Below are positions 39,054-47,169 of a DNA stretch of 64,000 nucleotides, piece by piece; position 1 is the stretch's first letter; every line of letters begins with the position of its first letter. The position numbers were made by a program, and so were the translations under genes. Source of the DNA: Rhizobium sp. Leaf306. Its GTDB lineage: Bacteria; Pseudomonadota; Alphaproteobacteria; Rhizobiales; Rhizobiaceae. The DNA lies in the NCBI RefSeq assembly GCF_001423425.1, contig NZ_LMNX01000002.1, positions 496,001 to 560,000 of the forward strand, given 5' to 3'. The notes beneath the pieces were generated by a model. That model saw only the letters and a list, made by a program, of their open reading frames with translations. It was not told where the DNA came from and made no database searches.

Positions 39054-40265
39054 TTATACGGTTTCGTAGGGCTGGCCGATATGGTCCATCACCTCGCCGA
39101 ACCATTTTGCCGTCAGATCGAAATGTTTTCCACCCTTGATTCTTGGAAATTCGATGGTTCTCAGTTTTCCGCCCTGGTCTTCATCATGGCCGGTGACGCC
39201 GGACACCTTGTTGAGAGCGCTTTCGACCGCAAGATCGACCATGCCCTGGATGAGGCGAAGATCATCACCATTGGCCGGGGCCGAGCGGGCGAAATAGCCT
39301 GACTTCTGGACCATCGAGCGTTCGGCGCCGATCAGGCCCGCAAACTGGTTCTGGAACCAGCCGCCGACATTGATCGTGTCGAGCTTCACATGGCCGAACG
39401 CATCGCGCTTGACGGTGTCGCCGGCGGCTTCCCGTTCCGCGATGATCGTATTCATGCCGGCACCTTCCGAGACGAAGATCGTCACGGTGCCGCGTTCTTC
39501 CATCACGCGCTTCAGGCGTGCAGACTCTTGTTCGAGGTCGAACTCCAGTTCCGGCAAATAGAGGCCATCGATGCTTTTCAGCTCGGCGTTCATCATGAGG
39601 CCGTCGACATACTCGTTGCCGCGGCTCTGCTCGATATAGGCGCGCGCCGTTGCGGCCGTCAGCCAGCCGCAGTGGCGACCCATGACTTCGTGGATCACGA
39701 AAGTGCGGGGGGCGGCGGTCTGCTCGTTGCTGACATTGTCGAAGAAACGCGCGCCGACTTCGGCGGCCGTCCATGCGCCGAGCGACTGGCGGATTGGCAC
39801 GACGTCGTTATCGACGGTCTTCGGAAGACCGACGACGGTGAGATCATAGCCATTTGCGCCGAGGTAGGCTGCGAGATCGGCTGCCGTCGTGTTGGTGTCG
39901 TCGCCGCCGATCGTGTGAAGGATCGTAACGCCGTCCTTGGCGAGTCGTTCGGCTGCGACCTGCAGTGGGTTGTCGCCTTCCTTGACGAGGCCACGCTTGA
40001 CGCAATCGGCGGCGTTGGTGAGCTTGACGCGGCTGTTGCCGATCGGCGAGCCGCCGTAACGATGAAGGAGAGGAGCCTTTTCACGCATCTCGGATGTGAT
40101 CGCGATGCTGTCGCCCAAGAGCACGCCCTGGTAGCCGGAGCGGTAGGCAATGATGTCCAGATCAGGGGCAACATCCGAGTAGCGCTCGATCAATCCGCCG
40201 ACGGCAGACGAGAGGCAGGGCGCAAGGCCGCCGGCGGTCAGCAGTGCGACTTTCTGTTTGGACAT
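39054..40265 (-). CDS. pfp: Pyrophosphate-dependent 6-phosphofructokinase
   Basis: A 403-residue enzyme that phosphorylates fructose 6-phosphate with pyrophosphate, a reversible step of glycolysis. Two residues mark PPi rather than ATP use: Asp123 in GGDDTNT, where ATP enzymes have Gly, and Lys150 in LPKTVDND. The catalytic Asp is in TVDND, and MGRHCGWL and ISEGAG-type segment VSEGAGMN follow. Many rhizobia lack ATP-PfkA and use the Entner-Doudoroff route, so this gene may serve gluconeogenesis or PPi balance. Confidence 0.93.
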   Translation of the reverse strand: MSKQKVALLTAGGLAPCLSSAVGGLIERYSDVAPDLDIIAYRSGYQGVLLGDSIAITSEMREKAPLLHRYGGSPIGNSRVKLTNAADCVKRGLVKEGDNPLQVAAERLAKDGVTILHTIGGDDTNTTAADLAAYLGANGYDLTVVGLPKTVDNDVVPIRQSLGAWTAAEVGARFFDNVSNEQTAAPRTFVIHEVMGRHCGWLTAATARAYIEQSRGNEYVDGLMMNAELKSIDGLYLPELEFDLEQESARLKRVMEERGTVTIFVSEGAGMNTIIAEREAAGDTVKRDAFGHVKLDTINVGGWFQNQFAGLIGAERSMVQKSGYFARSAPANGDDLRLIQGMVDLAVESALNKVSGVTGHDEDQGGKLRTIEFPRIKGGKHFDLTAKWFGEVMDHIGQPYETV

Positions 40266-40622
40266 CGATCCTCCTTGATGCGCTCAGGGCGCAAGAAACT
40301 GACAAAACGGGATGAATGGATGCGACACCAGCTAGAGCCTGTAAAGTGAATTTCTCAAGAAAATTCCGTCGCTTCGAGGTTTTTCCTGTCCGTTCCCCGA
40401 TCTAATCGTTTCAAAGAAATCACCAGCCTCGCGGGCTGCCGTGGCACACGGCAGGACGGGTCGTTTTGGTCGGCGTTTCGACCCATTGGCCGTCAACGAC
40501 TTTGTGCCGTTGCCGGACAGACCGGGCTTTCAGCATGATTGTTCGAAAAACATGAACAGAGTTTAATCTTCAGCGGACCGTCCTCAGCTTGCCAAAACGT
40601 CGGTAATCTGGTCATTTAAGGG
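40266..40622. other. Intergenic region upstream of pfp and the TerB/J-domain gene
   Basis: 357 bases between divergent genes. I see no open frame with coding character. Short inverted segments occur (near 40333-40365 and 40455-40480), but no clear promoter box or known RNA. Confidence 0.5.
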
Positions 40623-41366
40623 ATGATTTTCGATTTCAATTGTCTCCAATTGTCCTCCCTGTGGGAAAGGTTGCTCGGTGCCGTCGGCGATGCCGCGGGC
40701 GGTGTGCTCAACCGAGTCGTCGATGCGATCCGCACCATGTTCGAGGGCGATCCGGAAACCCGGCGCCAGGTTTCCTTCTCGGTGGCGATCATTGCCCTGT
40801 CTGCAAAGATGGCGAAGGCCGATGGCGTGGTCACCGAAGCCGAAGTGAGTGCCTTCCAGCAGATTTTCGATTTTCCGGCCGAGGAAGCGCGCAACGTTGC
40901 ACGTCTCTATAACCTCGCACGCCAGGACATTGCCGGCTACGAGGCGTATGCCACAAAGCTTTCGGGGCTGTGCAGCAGCGGCGACATGGAAAACTGCCCG
41001 ATGCTTGAGAGCGTCGTCGATGGTCTGTTTCATATCGCCAAGGCGGATGGTCTCGTGCATGAGAGCGAGCTGGCGTTTCTGGCGCGCATCGCCGAAATCT
41101 TCCGGATCGACGAGGAACATTTCCGCCGCATCATGGCCCGCCACGTGCATCTCGACGGTCGTGACCCGTATCTGGTGCTCGGCGTTTCGCGTGACGACGA
41201 TTTCTCGGCAATCCGCAAACAGTACCGTCTGCTGGTTTCGGAGCATCATCCCGACCGGCTGATCGCACGCGGCGTGCCGGCAACACTGCATGCGGCTGCG
41301 ACCGAACGGATGGCCGCGCTCAACGCGGCCTATGAAGCGATCGAGAAAGAGCGCCGCGCGGCATGA
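40623..41366 (+). CDS. DjlA-like protein: TerB domain plus C-terminal J domain
   Basis: A 247-residue protein. A TerB/DUF-like helical domain (about residues 50-165) has two similar halves, each with a KADG(V/L)V motif (AKMAKADGVVTEAEV and FHIAKADGLVHESEL). A DnaJ-type J domain is at the C-terminus, with the HPD signature in SEHHPDRL. It should recruit DnaK. E. coli DjlA has a membrane segment that is not obvious here. The start is uncertain: family members begin near SLWERLLG, so a TTG at 40650 is possible. It overlaps the amidase gene by 4 bases. Confidence 0.88.
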   Translation: MIFDFNCLQLSSLWERLLGAVGDAAGGVLNRVVDAIRTMFEGDPETRRQVSFSVAIIALSAKMAKADGVVTEAEVSAFQQIFDFPAEEARNVARLYNLARQDIAGYEAYATKLSGLCSSGDMENCPMLESVVDGLFHIAKADGLVHESELAFLARIAEIFRIDEEHFRRIMARHVHLDGRDPYLVLGVSRDDDFSAIRKQYRLLVSEHHPDRLIARGVPATLHAAATERMAALNAAYEAIEKERRAA

Positions 41367-42133
41367 CAATTCCGGCTTCCTTTGCCGCCGATCATGCCCG
41401 CGCCACGGTCGAGCCTTCGCCAAATCATGGGGAAAGGGCAGGCGGGCGCCAGCCGGACATGATCCTCCTGCATTATACCGGCATGCCTGATGCCGATCAG
41501 GCGCTGGCATGGCTTCGCAACGAGGCGAGCCAGGTCTCCAGTCACTATTTCATCCATGAAGACGGCCGGATCGTGCAGCTTGTTCCCGAGGCGCGGCGCG
41601 CTTGGCATGCGGGCAAAAGCAGCTGGGCCGGCGAAACGGACATCAATTCCTGCTCCATCGGGATAGAAATCGCCAATCCCGGACATCCCGGCGGACTTCC
41701 CCATTTTCCGGATATCCAGATCGATGCGGTCGTCGAATTGTGTCGAGACTGCGGCAATCGCTGGGGAATATCTCGGGAACGGGTCGTCGGACACTCGGAT
41801 GTCGCCCCCATCCGCAAGCTCGACCCGGGCGAAAATTTCCCCTGGCAGAAATTGTATTTGGCGGGGATCGGTCACTGGGTCGAGCCAGGTCAGATCAGCG
41901 GCGGCCGGTTTTTCCAGCACGGCGAAAGTGGTCAGCCGATCGAGGCCCTGCAGTCGATGCTGTCGCTCTACGGATACGATATTGAAATCACGGGCACATT
42001 CTGCGATCGCACGAAGGGCGTCGTCGAGGCTTTCCAACGGCATTTCAGGCCCGCGCTGGTCGATGGGATTGCCGATTTTTCGACGATCGACACGCTGCAT
42101 CGGCTGCTCAAGGCACTGCCGAAATACAGCTAG
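41363..42133 (+). CDS. AmiD-like N-acetylmuramoyl-L-alanine amidase
   Basis: A 256-residue amidase_2 enzyme that cuts the amide bond between MurNAc and L-Ala. Zinc ligands are expected in LLHYTG (His37) and in VGHSDVAPIRKLDPG, with SHYFIHEDGRI between them. A C-terminal peptidoglycan-binding type 1 domain spans about residues 185-250 (ALQSMLSLYGYDIEITGTF). No signal peptide is visible, so it may act on turnover products in the cytoplasm, as AmpD does, or leave by another route. Its ATG overlaps the preceding TerB/J gene's stop (ATGA). Confidence 0.9.
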   Translation: MTIPASFAADHARATVEPSPNHGERAGGRQPDMILLHYTGMPDADQALAWLRNEASQVSSHYFIHEDGRIVQLVPEARRAWHAGKSSWAGETDINSCSIGIEIANPGHPGGLPHFPDIQIDAVVELCRDCGNRWGISRERVVGHSDVAPIRKLDPGENFPWQKLYLAGIGHWVEPGQISGGRFFQHGESGQPIEALQSMLSLYGYDIEITGTFCDRTKGVVEAFQRHFRPALVDGIADFSTIDTLHRLLKALPKYS

Positions 42134-42230
42134 GCGCAAGCTTCGCGAAACTGTCGGAAGCGTTTGCGGACAGGGCTTTTTTGCATTGCCACATGATCTC
42201 CTTAATGCGGCTTTCTAAAGAGTTGCTAAC

Positions 42231-42313
42231 GCAGCGTCCCCAGACGGGGGCTGCCAAGATAAACCTACAGGTCTTGTAAAACCTCGCGCCGTCGTCCGGC
42301 GTCGCGACGAGGG
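42231..42313 (+). promoter_or_regulatory. Structured 5' leader of the transglycosylase gene
   Basis: Three hairpins can be drawn in 83 bases. Hairpin 1 (42231-42254) pairs GCAGC with GCTGC and CCCC with GGGG around an AGAC loop. Hairpin 2 (42255-42276) pairs CAAGA with TCTTG around 12 bases. Hairpin 3 (42282-42312) pairs CCTCG with CGAGG and, inside, GCCG with CGGC. The last arm contains a GAGG directly before an ATG. This could be a cis-regulatory RNA or the 5' part of a small RNA; I know no matching family. Confidence 0.4.
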
Positions 42314-42367
42314 ATGTTTGCGTATCACGATATCCCGCGAGCCTGTTGTTCCGGAGATACTTTAGAA

Positions 42368-43003
42368 TTGACTAAGATGACTTGTGCGGTCGCGGCAGGC
42401 ATTGCCATGCTTTTCGCGGGATGTGGATCTGTGCGTGCCGAAGACGGCGGAGACGTGGTTCGGGTTTATGTCAAACCGCTGACCATTCCCTGGGAGACAC
42501 GCGAAACCGGGTTTGCTGCCCCGACGGCCACCGAGAGGCAGATGGTTCGCCGGATGCATTATACGACGCTGATCGCCAAATATGCCGATCAATACGATGT
42601 GCCGTTCGACCTTGCTGAGGCTGTCGTGCAGATCGAAAGCAATTTTCGCCCGACTGTGAAGGGCAGTGCCGGCGAGATCGGCCTGATGCAGGTGAAGCCG
42701 GCGACCGCAAGGCTGATGGGCTACAAGGGCCCTGATTATGGCCTCTACGATCCGGAAACCAACATTCGCTACGGCATGAAGTATCTGGCGGGCGCCCATG
42801 ATCTGGGTGGCGGCAAGATTTGCGGCACGATCCTTAAATACAATGCGGGCCACGCCGCCAAGCGTATGAACCCGACGTCCAAGCGCTACTGTCAGCGGGT
42901 CGAAGCGGTTCTTAAAGACAACAAGGACGATGTGATCGAAAAGACCTTCGCGTTCGATTTTCCGCCGAAGGGGTATGCCGTTCTGGCGCCTCTGGTATTC
43001 TGA
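42368..43003 (+). CDS. SLT-domain lytic transglycosylase lipoprotein
   Basis: A protein of about 211 residues. The N-terminus is a lipoprotein signal with lipobox FAGC. The SLT domain has the catalytic Glu in AVVQIESNFRP, then GEIGLMQVKPATARLMGY, NIRYGMKYLAG and ILKYNAGH. Start choice is open: TTG at 42368 (GGAG 11 bases upstream, and it adds a Lys to the signal), ATG at 42377, or the open-frame ATG at 42314, which would hide the signal behind 21 polar residues. A structured leader lies upstream. Confidence 0.88.
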   Translation: MTKMTCAVAAGIAMLFAGCGSVRAEDGGDVVRVYVKPLTIPWETRETGFAAPTATERQMVRRMHYTTLIAKYADQYDVPFDLAEAVVQIESNFRPTVKGSAGEIGLMQVKPATARLMGYKGPDYGLYDPETNIRYGMKYLAGAHDLGGGKICGTILKYNAGHAAKRMNPTSKRYCQRVEAVLKDNKDDVIEKTFAFDFPPKGYAVLAPLVF

Positions 43004-43070
43004 TTCGGGAAACGGTTAGAACTGCCTGAAAAGAGCGGCAATTCGAGCTAGGGAATCGAAAGGACAGGGC

Positions 43071-44291
43071 ATGGCGGCGCGGTTCAAATACATCATCATC
43101 GGAAGCGGCATGATGGGGGCGGCAGCGGCCCGGCATCTTTCCAAATGGACCGATGGTGTGGCGTTGATCGGGCCGGGCGAACCTGACGATTACCAGCGGC
43201 ATGACGGCGTGTTCGCAAGCCATTACGACGAGGCGCGCATCACCCGGACGATCGATCAGGATCCAGTCTGGGCCCGCCTCGCCAATCGTTCGATCGAGCG
43301 CTACGGCGAGATCGCGTCCGAAAGCGGTATCGATTTCTACTCGGAAGTGGGCTGTCTGATGGTCGGGCCTGGGCGCGCCGGACTGCAGTCCTCTGCGCCC
43401 GGGCGTACCGGGCAGCCATCCTATGTCGGTCGCGTGCTCGATGCCGCCGGGCGGCTAGGTGTCGAGACCGAAACGCTGGGGCATGAGGCCCTTTCGAACC
43501 GGTTTTCATATTTCGCCTTTCAGGATGGCGCCGAAGGCGTCTGGGAGGAGAAGCGGGCGGGGCACATCAATCCGCGCCGGCTGGTGAAGGCGCAAGTCAT
43601 GCTTGCGGAGCGCCAGGGTGCCACGCTGATCCCCGAGACCGTTTCGGCTGTTCGCCAGGACGGCGCGATCGTGACCGTGACGACGGCGGAAGGGCGCAGT
43701 TACACGGCCGACAAGGTGCTTGTGGCGGCGGGCGGCTTTTCCATCAACGAAGCACTTGTCGGCGCTCGTCTCGATCTCTCAGTCTATGCAAGGACCATCG
43801 CGTTCTACGAGGTCGGCGAGGGGGCGATGGAGGAGCTGAAGGCCATGCCATCGCTGATCTGGAAATGGAACGAGGAGGATGACGGGATCTACCTTCTGCC
43901 TCCGGTCCGTTATCCTGATGGCAAAACCTATGTGAAGATCGGCGGCGATCCGGACGATCTTCTGCTGCCGTCAGAGCCTGAGATCCGGGACTGGTTCAAG
44001 AGCGGCGGACGCGAGACGACCCGGCGCCACCTGACGGACGTCATGGAACGGCTGATGCCGAGGCTCGATCTGTCGCGATCTTCCATGGCCGCCTGCGTCA
44101 CGTCATTCACGCCGAACAACTATCCGGCCATCGCCATGACGGCGTTCGACCGGATCGGTGTTCTGACCGGCGGTTGTGGCGCTGCCGCCAAGAGTTCCGA
44201 CGAGATAGGCCGGCTCGGCGCCGAACTGATCTTTAACGGGTCGATCATCGACGATGGCTATCCGGTCGATTTCCATGCGGAATACCGGTAG
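43071..44291 (+). CDS. FAD-dependent oxidoreductase (DAO family)
   Basis: A 406-residue flavoprotein of the D-amino acid oxidase / sarcosine oxidase / glycine oxidase family. The N-terminal FAD motif is YIIIGSGMMGAAAARHL. ADKVLVAAGGFS is the second nucleotide-binding signature, and [12 protein letters not shown] near the C-terminus closes the FAD site. It probably oxidises an amine or N-methyl amino acid to give hydrogen peroxide. The substrate is not evident. It is a single gene, followed directly by rnpB. Confidence 0.87.
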   Translation: MAARFKYIIIGSGMMGAAAARHLSKWTDGVALIGPGEPDDYQRHDGVFASHYDEARITRTIDQDPVWARLANRSIERYGEIASESGIDFYSEVGCLMVGPGRAGLQSSAPGRTGQPSYVGRVLDAAGRLGVETETLGHEALSNRFSYFAFQDGAEGVWEEKRAGHINPRRLVKAQVMLAERQGATLIPETVSAVRQDGAIVTVTTAEGRSYTADKVLVAAGGFSINEALVGARLDLSVYARTIAFYEVGEGAMEELKAMPSLIWKWNEEDDGIYLLPPVRYPDGKTYVKIGGDPDDLLLPSEPEIRDWFKSGGRETTRRHLTDVMERLMPRLDLSRSSMAACVTSFTPNNYPAIAMTAFDRIGVLTGGCGAAAKSSDEIGRLGAELIFNGSIIDDGYPVDFHAEYR

Positions 44292-44331
44292 GCCTATGGC
44301 CTTATCTGTGCATCTCGGCTATGAGCCGCGC

Positions 44332-44778
44332 GACCAGTTGGCCGGGCAGCCGCACTTTACCAATGCCGAAAGGCGGTAGGGTGAGGAAAGTCCGGGCTCC
44401 ACGGAAACACGGTGCCGGATAACGTCCGGCGGGGGCGACCCTAGGGACAGTGCCACAGAAAGGAAACCGCCCCGCTTTCTGATCGACCGGATGACGCATT
44501 GCGGCAAGGGTCGATGAGATAGCGGGGTAAGGGTGAAAGGGTGGGGTAAGAGCCCACCGCGCGACCGGTAACGGAAGCGGCATGGTAAACCCCACCGGGA
44601 GCAAGACCGAATAGGGATGACGCGGGACGTGCGCAAGTACGTCTACAGCCTGTTTCCGGGCCAGTCATCCGGGTGGGTTGCGCGAGGCGACGTGTAAACG
44701 GCGTCCCAGATGAATGGCTGCCACGTTCCGGTGTTCGCACCGGGGCCATACAGAACCCGGCTTACAGGCCAACTGGTC
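44332..44778 (+). ncRNA. rnpB: RNase P RNA (class A)
   Basis: The catalytic RNA that trims the 5' end of tRNA precursors. The ends are set by helix P1: a perfect 12-base pairing of GACCAGTTGGCC (44332-44343) with GGCCAACTGGTC (44767-44778). Conserved blocks appear in order: GAGGAAAGTCCGGGCTCC (44382-44399), ACAGAAAG (44455-44462), GGTAAGAGCCCACCG, GAGCAAGACCGAATAGG, AGATGAATGGCTGCC and ACAGAACCCGGCTTACAG. Length of about 447 nt is normal for alphaproteobacteria. Confidence 0.95.
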
Positions 44779-45223
44779 ACTACTCTCTTCTGATTCGTCA
44801 ATTGTGCCCGTCCCCGACGGGGCAATCTGACATGCAAATTGCCCAATTTCGGTGCCGCTTTTTATATGAGCAGGCCGGAAAGCGCCTTGCGTTTCCGGCT
44901 CTTAGCAACTGTCAAAATATCACTTGCGAAGGGTCGCAAAGGCAGTTTCTCCAAAGCGCTTAATAACCCTTTGTTAAACTTAACAGCTTATAAATAAATC
45001 CGAACATGGAGGAGCTTGCAGGGCCTCTCCCATTGACGCCCATATGGTCCCATGGTATCCCAAATTCGCACTGCACAAGGGCATTTTGCCCATCAAATCA
45101 AGAGTTTCGATCTCACAATCGGGCAAGCATCTGCTTATCCGCACGGATCTTCCTTGTTTGAATCCAAGCAGTCTGGCGGGAAGTTTCCCGTGTCTTTTGC
45201 GAACGGGGCGGGTGTTTGTTGCG
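44779..45223. other. Intergenic region between rnpB and the dcw cluster
   Basis: About 445 bases. The first part holds the rnpB 3' hairpin. The A/T-rich stretch 44955-45005, with TTAA repeats, is the most likely promoter region of the dcw cluster. Open frames that run into mraZ and rsmH from 45044 and 45052 are not genes. I find no clear tandem MraZ-binding repeats. Confidence 0.5.
44874..44899 (+). terminator. Possible 3' hairpin downstream of rnpB
   Basis: GCCGGAAA (44874-44881) pairs with TTTCCGGC (44892-44899) around a 10-base loop, then CTCTT... without a strong T run. A weak terminator at best. Confidence 0.4.
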
Positions 45224-45658
45224 ATGAGCCGCTTCCTGTCGAATGCGACGAACAGGATCGATACGAAGGGGCGGGTCTCTGTGCCTGCCGGCTTTCGCGC
45301 GGTTCTTTCCGAGCGCGGAATTCAGGAGCTCTACTGCCTCCAGGATTTCATCTATCCGGCGATCAGCGTCGGCGGTCCGGATCTGCTCGATCGCTACGAG
45401 CGGCAGATTGCGTCCGTCGATCCGTTTTCACCGGACGCCAACAGGATGTCGCTGCTGATTCACGGCGGCGGTGTCTTCATGAGGCTCGATGCGGAAGGCC
45501 GGCTGATGGTCTCGGATTTCATCCGGGATTTCACGGGTATCAGCTCGGAAGTCACTTTCGTCGGGCGTTCGGATCATTTTCAGCTTTGGCAGCCGCAAGC
45601 ATTTCACGAGGCGCAGGCGGCAGCACGGGAGGGACGTTTGAGTTCACGTCCCGCATAG
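45224..45658 (+). CDS. mraZ: Division/cell wall cluster transcriptional repressor MraZ
   Basis: A 144-residue SpoVT/AbrB-fold protein with two copies of the MraZ domain, each with the DxxGR core ([16 protein letters not shown] and [15 protein letters not shown]). MraZ binds upstream of the dcw cluster and represses it. The ATG at 45224 gives the normal N-terminus [10 protein letters not shown]. It is the first gene of the cluster; rsmH follows after 14 bases. Confidence 0.95.
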   Translation: MSRFLSNATNRIDTKGRVSVPAGFRAVLSERGIQELYCLQDFIYPAISVGGPDLLDRYERQIASVDPFSPDANRMSLLIHGGGVFMRLDAEGRLMVSDFIRDFTGISSEVTFVGRSDHFQLWQPQAFHEAQAAAREGRLSSRPA

Positions 45659-45672
45659 TACAGGAGAGCGGG

Positions 45673-46698
45673 ATGTCGGCGAATCCAGGCGAAGGTCAAA
45701 CTGAGCCCGAAGGCGGACCGGTTCGCCATATTCCAGTTCTTCTGCACCAAGTGGTGGAGGCGCTTCAGCCTCTTCCTGGCAAGGTCATCCTTGATGGCAC
45801 CTTCGGGGCGGGCGGTTATTCGTCCGCCCTGCTGGCTGCCGGTGCTGACGTCATTGGCCTTGATCGCGATCCTTCCGCAATCGCCAATGGGCAGGCTCTT
45901 GTTGCCGCGCATGCAGGTCGCCTCTCTCTCATTCATTCACAGTTCTCGCAGCTTGCCGATCATGCGCCGGAAGGCGGGCTCGATGGCGTCGTGCTCGATA
46001 TCGGCGTGTCCTCGATGCAGATCGATGAGGCCGAGCGCGGCTTCTCGTTCCAGCGCAACGGTCCCCTCGACATGCGCATGTCGAGCAATGGCGTATCGGC
46101 GGCCGATGTCGTCAACCGCGCCAAGGTCGGCGATCTCATCCGCATCTTCGGCTTTCTCGGCGAGGAAAAACATTCCGGTCGTATCGCACGTGCCATCGAA
46201 AAGCGCCGCGTGACCGAGCCCTTCCGCACGACGCGCGATCTCGTCAATCTCATCGAGAGCGTCAATCCGCGTAAAGCCAAGGACAAGATCCATCCGTCGA
46301 CGCGTGTTTTTCAGGCGCTGCGCATTTTCGTCAACGACGAACTCGGCGAGCTGGCGCAGGCGCTGTTTGCCGCCGAGCAGGCGTTGAAGCCCGGTGGCCG
46401 GCTCGTGGTCGTCACCTTCCATTCGCTGGAAGACCGGATCGTCAAGCAGTTCTTCGCCGATCGCTCGTCCAAGACCTCCGGCTCCAGGCATCTGCCGATG
46501 GTTGCGGTGAAGGAAGCGATCTTCGATCCGCTCGGCAAGGCGATGGTGGCGGCAAGCGAGGAGGAGGCGGAGATCAATCCGCGCGCCCGTTCCGCCAAGC
46601 TGCGCGCCGGTATCCGCACCGAAGCAAAATCGCGTGGCTCCGACATGTCGATCTTCGACCTGCCGAGCCTCGCAAGCCTTTCGACATTGGGGGTCTGA
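45673..46698 (+). CDS. rsmH: 16S rRNA (cytosine1402-N4)-methyltransferase RsmH (MraW)
   Basis: A 341-residue SAM-dependent methyltransferase that modifies C1402 in the decoding centre of 16S rRNA. It has the start [16 protein letters not shown] motif [37 protein letters not shown] and the late [13 protein letters not shown]. The ATG at 45673 follows AGGAGAGCGGG. It is followed by ftsL after 3 bases. Confidence 0.96.
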   Translation: MSANPGEGQTEPEGGPVRHIPVLLHQVVEALQPLPGKVILDGTFGAGGYSSALLAAGADVIGLDRDPSAIANGQALVAAHAGRLSLIHSQFSQLADHAPEGGLDGVVLDIGVSSMQIDEAERGFSFQRNGPLDMRMSSNGVSAADVVNRAKVGDLIRIFGFLGEEKHSGRIARAIEKRRVTEPFRTTRDLVNLIESVNPRKAKDKIHPSTRVFQALRIFVNDELGELAQALFAAEQALKPGGRLVVVTFHSLEDRIVKQFFADRSSKTSGSRHLPMVAVKEAIFDPLGKAMVAASEEEAEINPRARSAKLRAGIRTEAKSRGSDMSIFDLPSLASLSTLGV

Positions 46699-46701
46699 CG
46701 G

Positions 46702-47169
46702 ATGTTGAGAAGCTTCGATCTCGTGCTGATCGGCGTCATGACGGCAACGGCTGTTGTGACCTATTCGATCAAGCATCGCGCCGATGAGAAACTTGAAGAG
46801 GTCCGGCGTCTCGAAACCGAGATCAGGCTCGAGAAAGATACGATAGATCTCTTGAGGGCTGACTGGGCGCTTTTGACTCAGCCAAACCGTCTTCACCGGC
46901 TGATCGGCGTCTATGGCACCGAGCTCGGCCTTGGCGCGACCGATACGACGCAACTCGCCATGCCCAAGGAATTGCCGATGATGAAGTCGCGTCTGCCGCA
47001 GCCCGAGACCACCATCGAGGACATCATTTCCGGCAAGGACAGTGAAGTCGCAGCGGCGCTGAAGGGCGTCGAGGCTGCAAAGTCCAGGCCTCCGTCCAAG
47101 ATACCGGTGCCGAAAAACCGTGGTGCTTCCACTCTTGATGTTCATTCAACCGGATCGGTGAGACGCTGA
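46702..47169 (+). CDS. ftsL: Cell division protein FtsL
   Basis: A 155-residue bitopic division protein with one hydrophobic helix near the N-terminus (FDLVLIGVMTATAVVTYSI) and a coiled-coil-like segment after it (ADEKLEEVRRLETEIRLEKD), then a Pro-rich tail. FtsL sequences are poorly conserved, so the name rests on topology and on the place between rsmH and ftsI. The stop overlaps the ftsI start by one base. Confidence 0.9.
   Translation: MLRSFDLVLIGVMTATAVVTYSIKHRADEKLEEVRRLETEIRLEKDTIDLLRADWALLTQPNRLHRLIGVYGTELGLGATDTTQLAMPKELPMMKSRLPQPETTIEDIISGKDSEVAAALKGVEAAKSRPPSKIPVPKNRGASTLDVHSTGSVRR

Noticed and set aside
45937..47145. A minus-strand frame of 402 codons over rsmH and ftsL
   Set aside because: Antisense to two well-identified genes and without family features.
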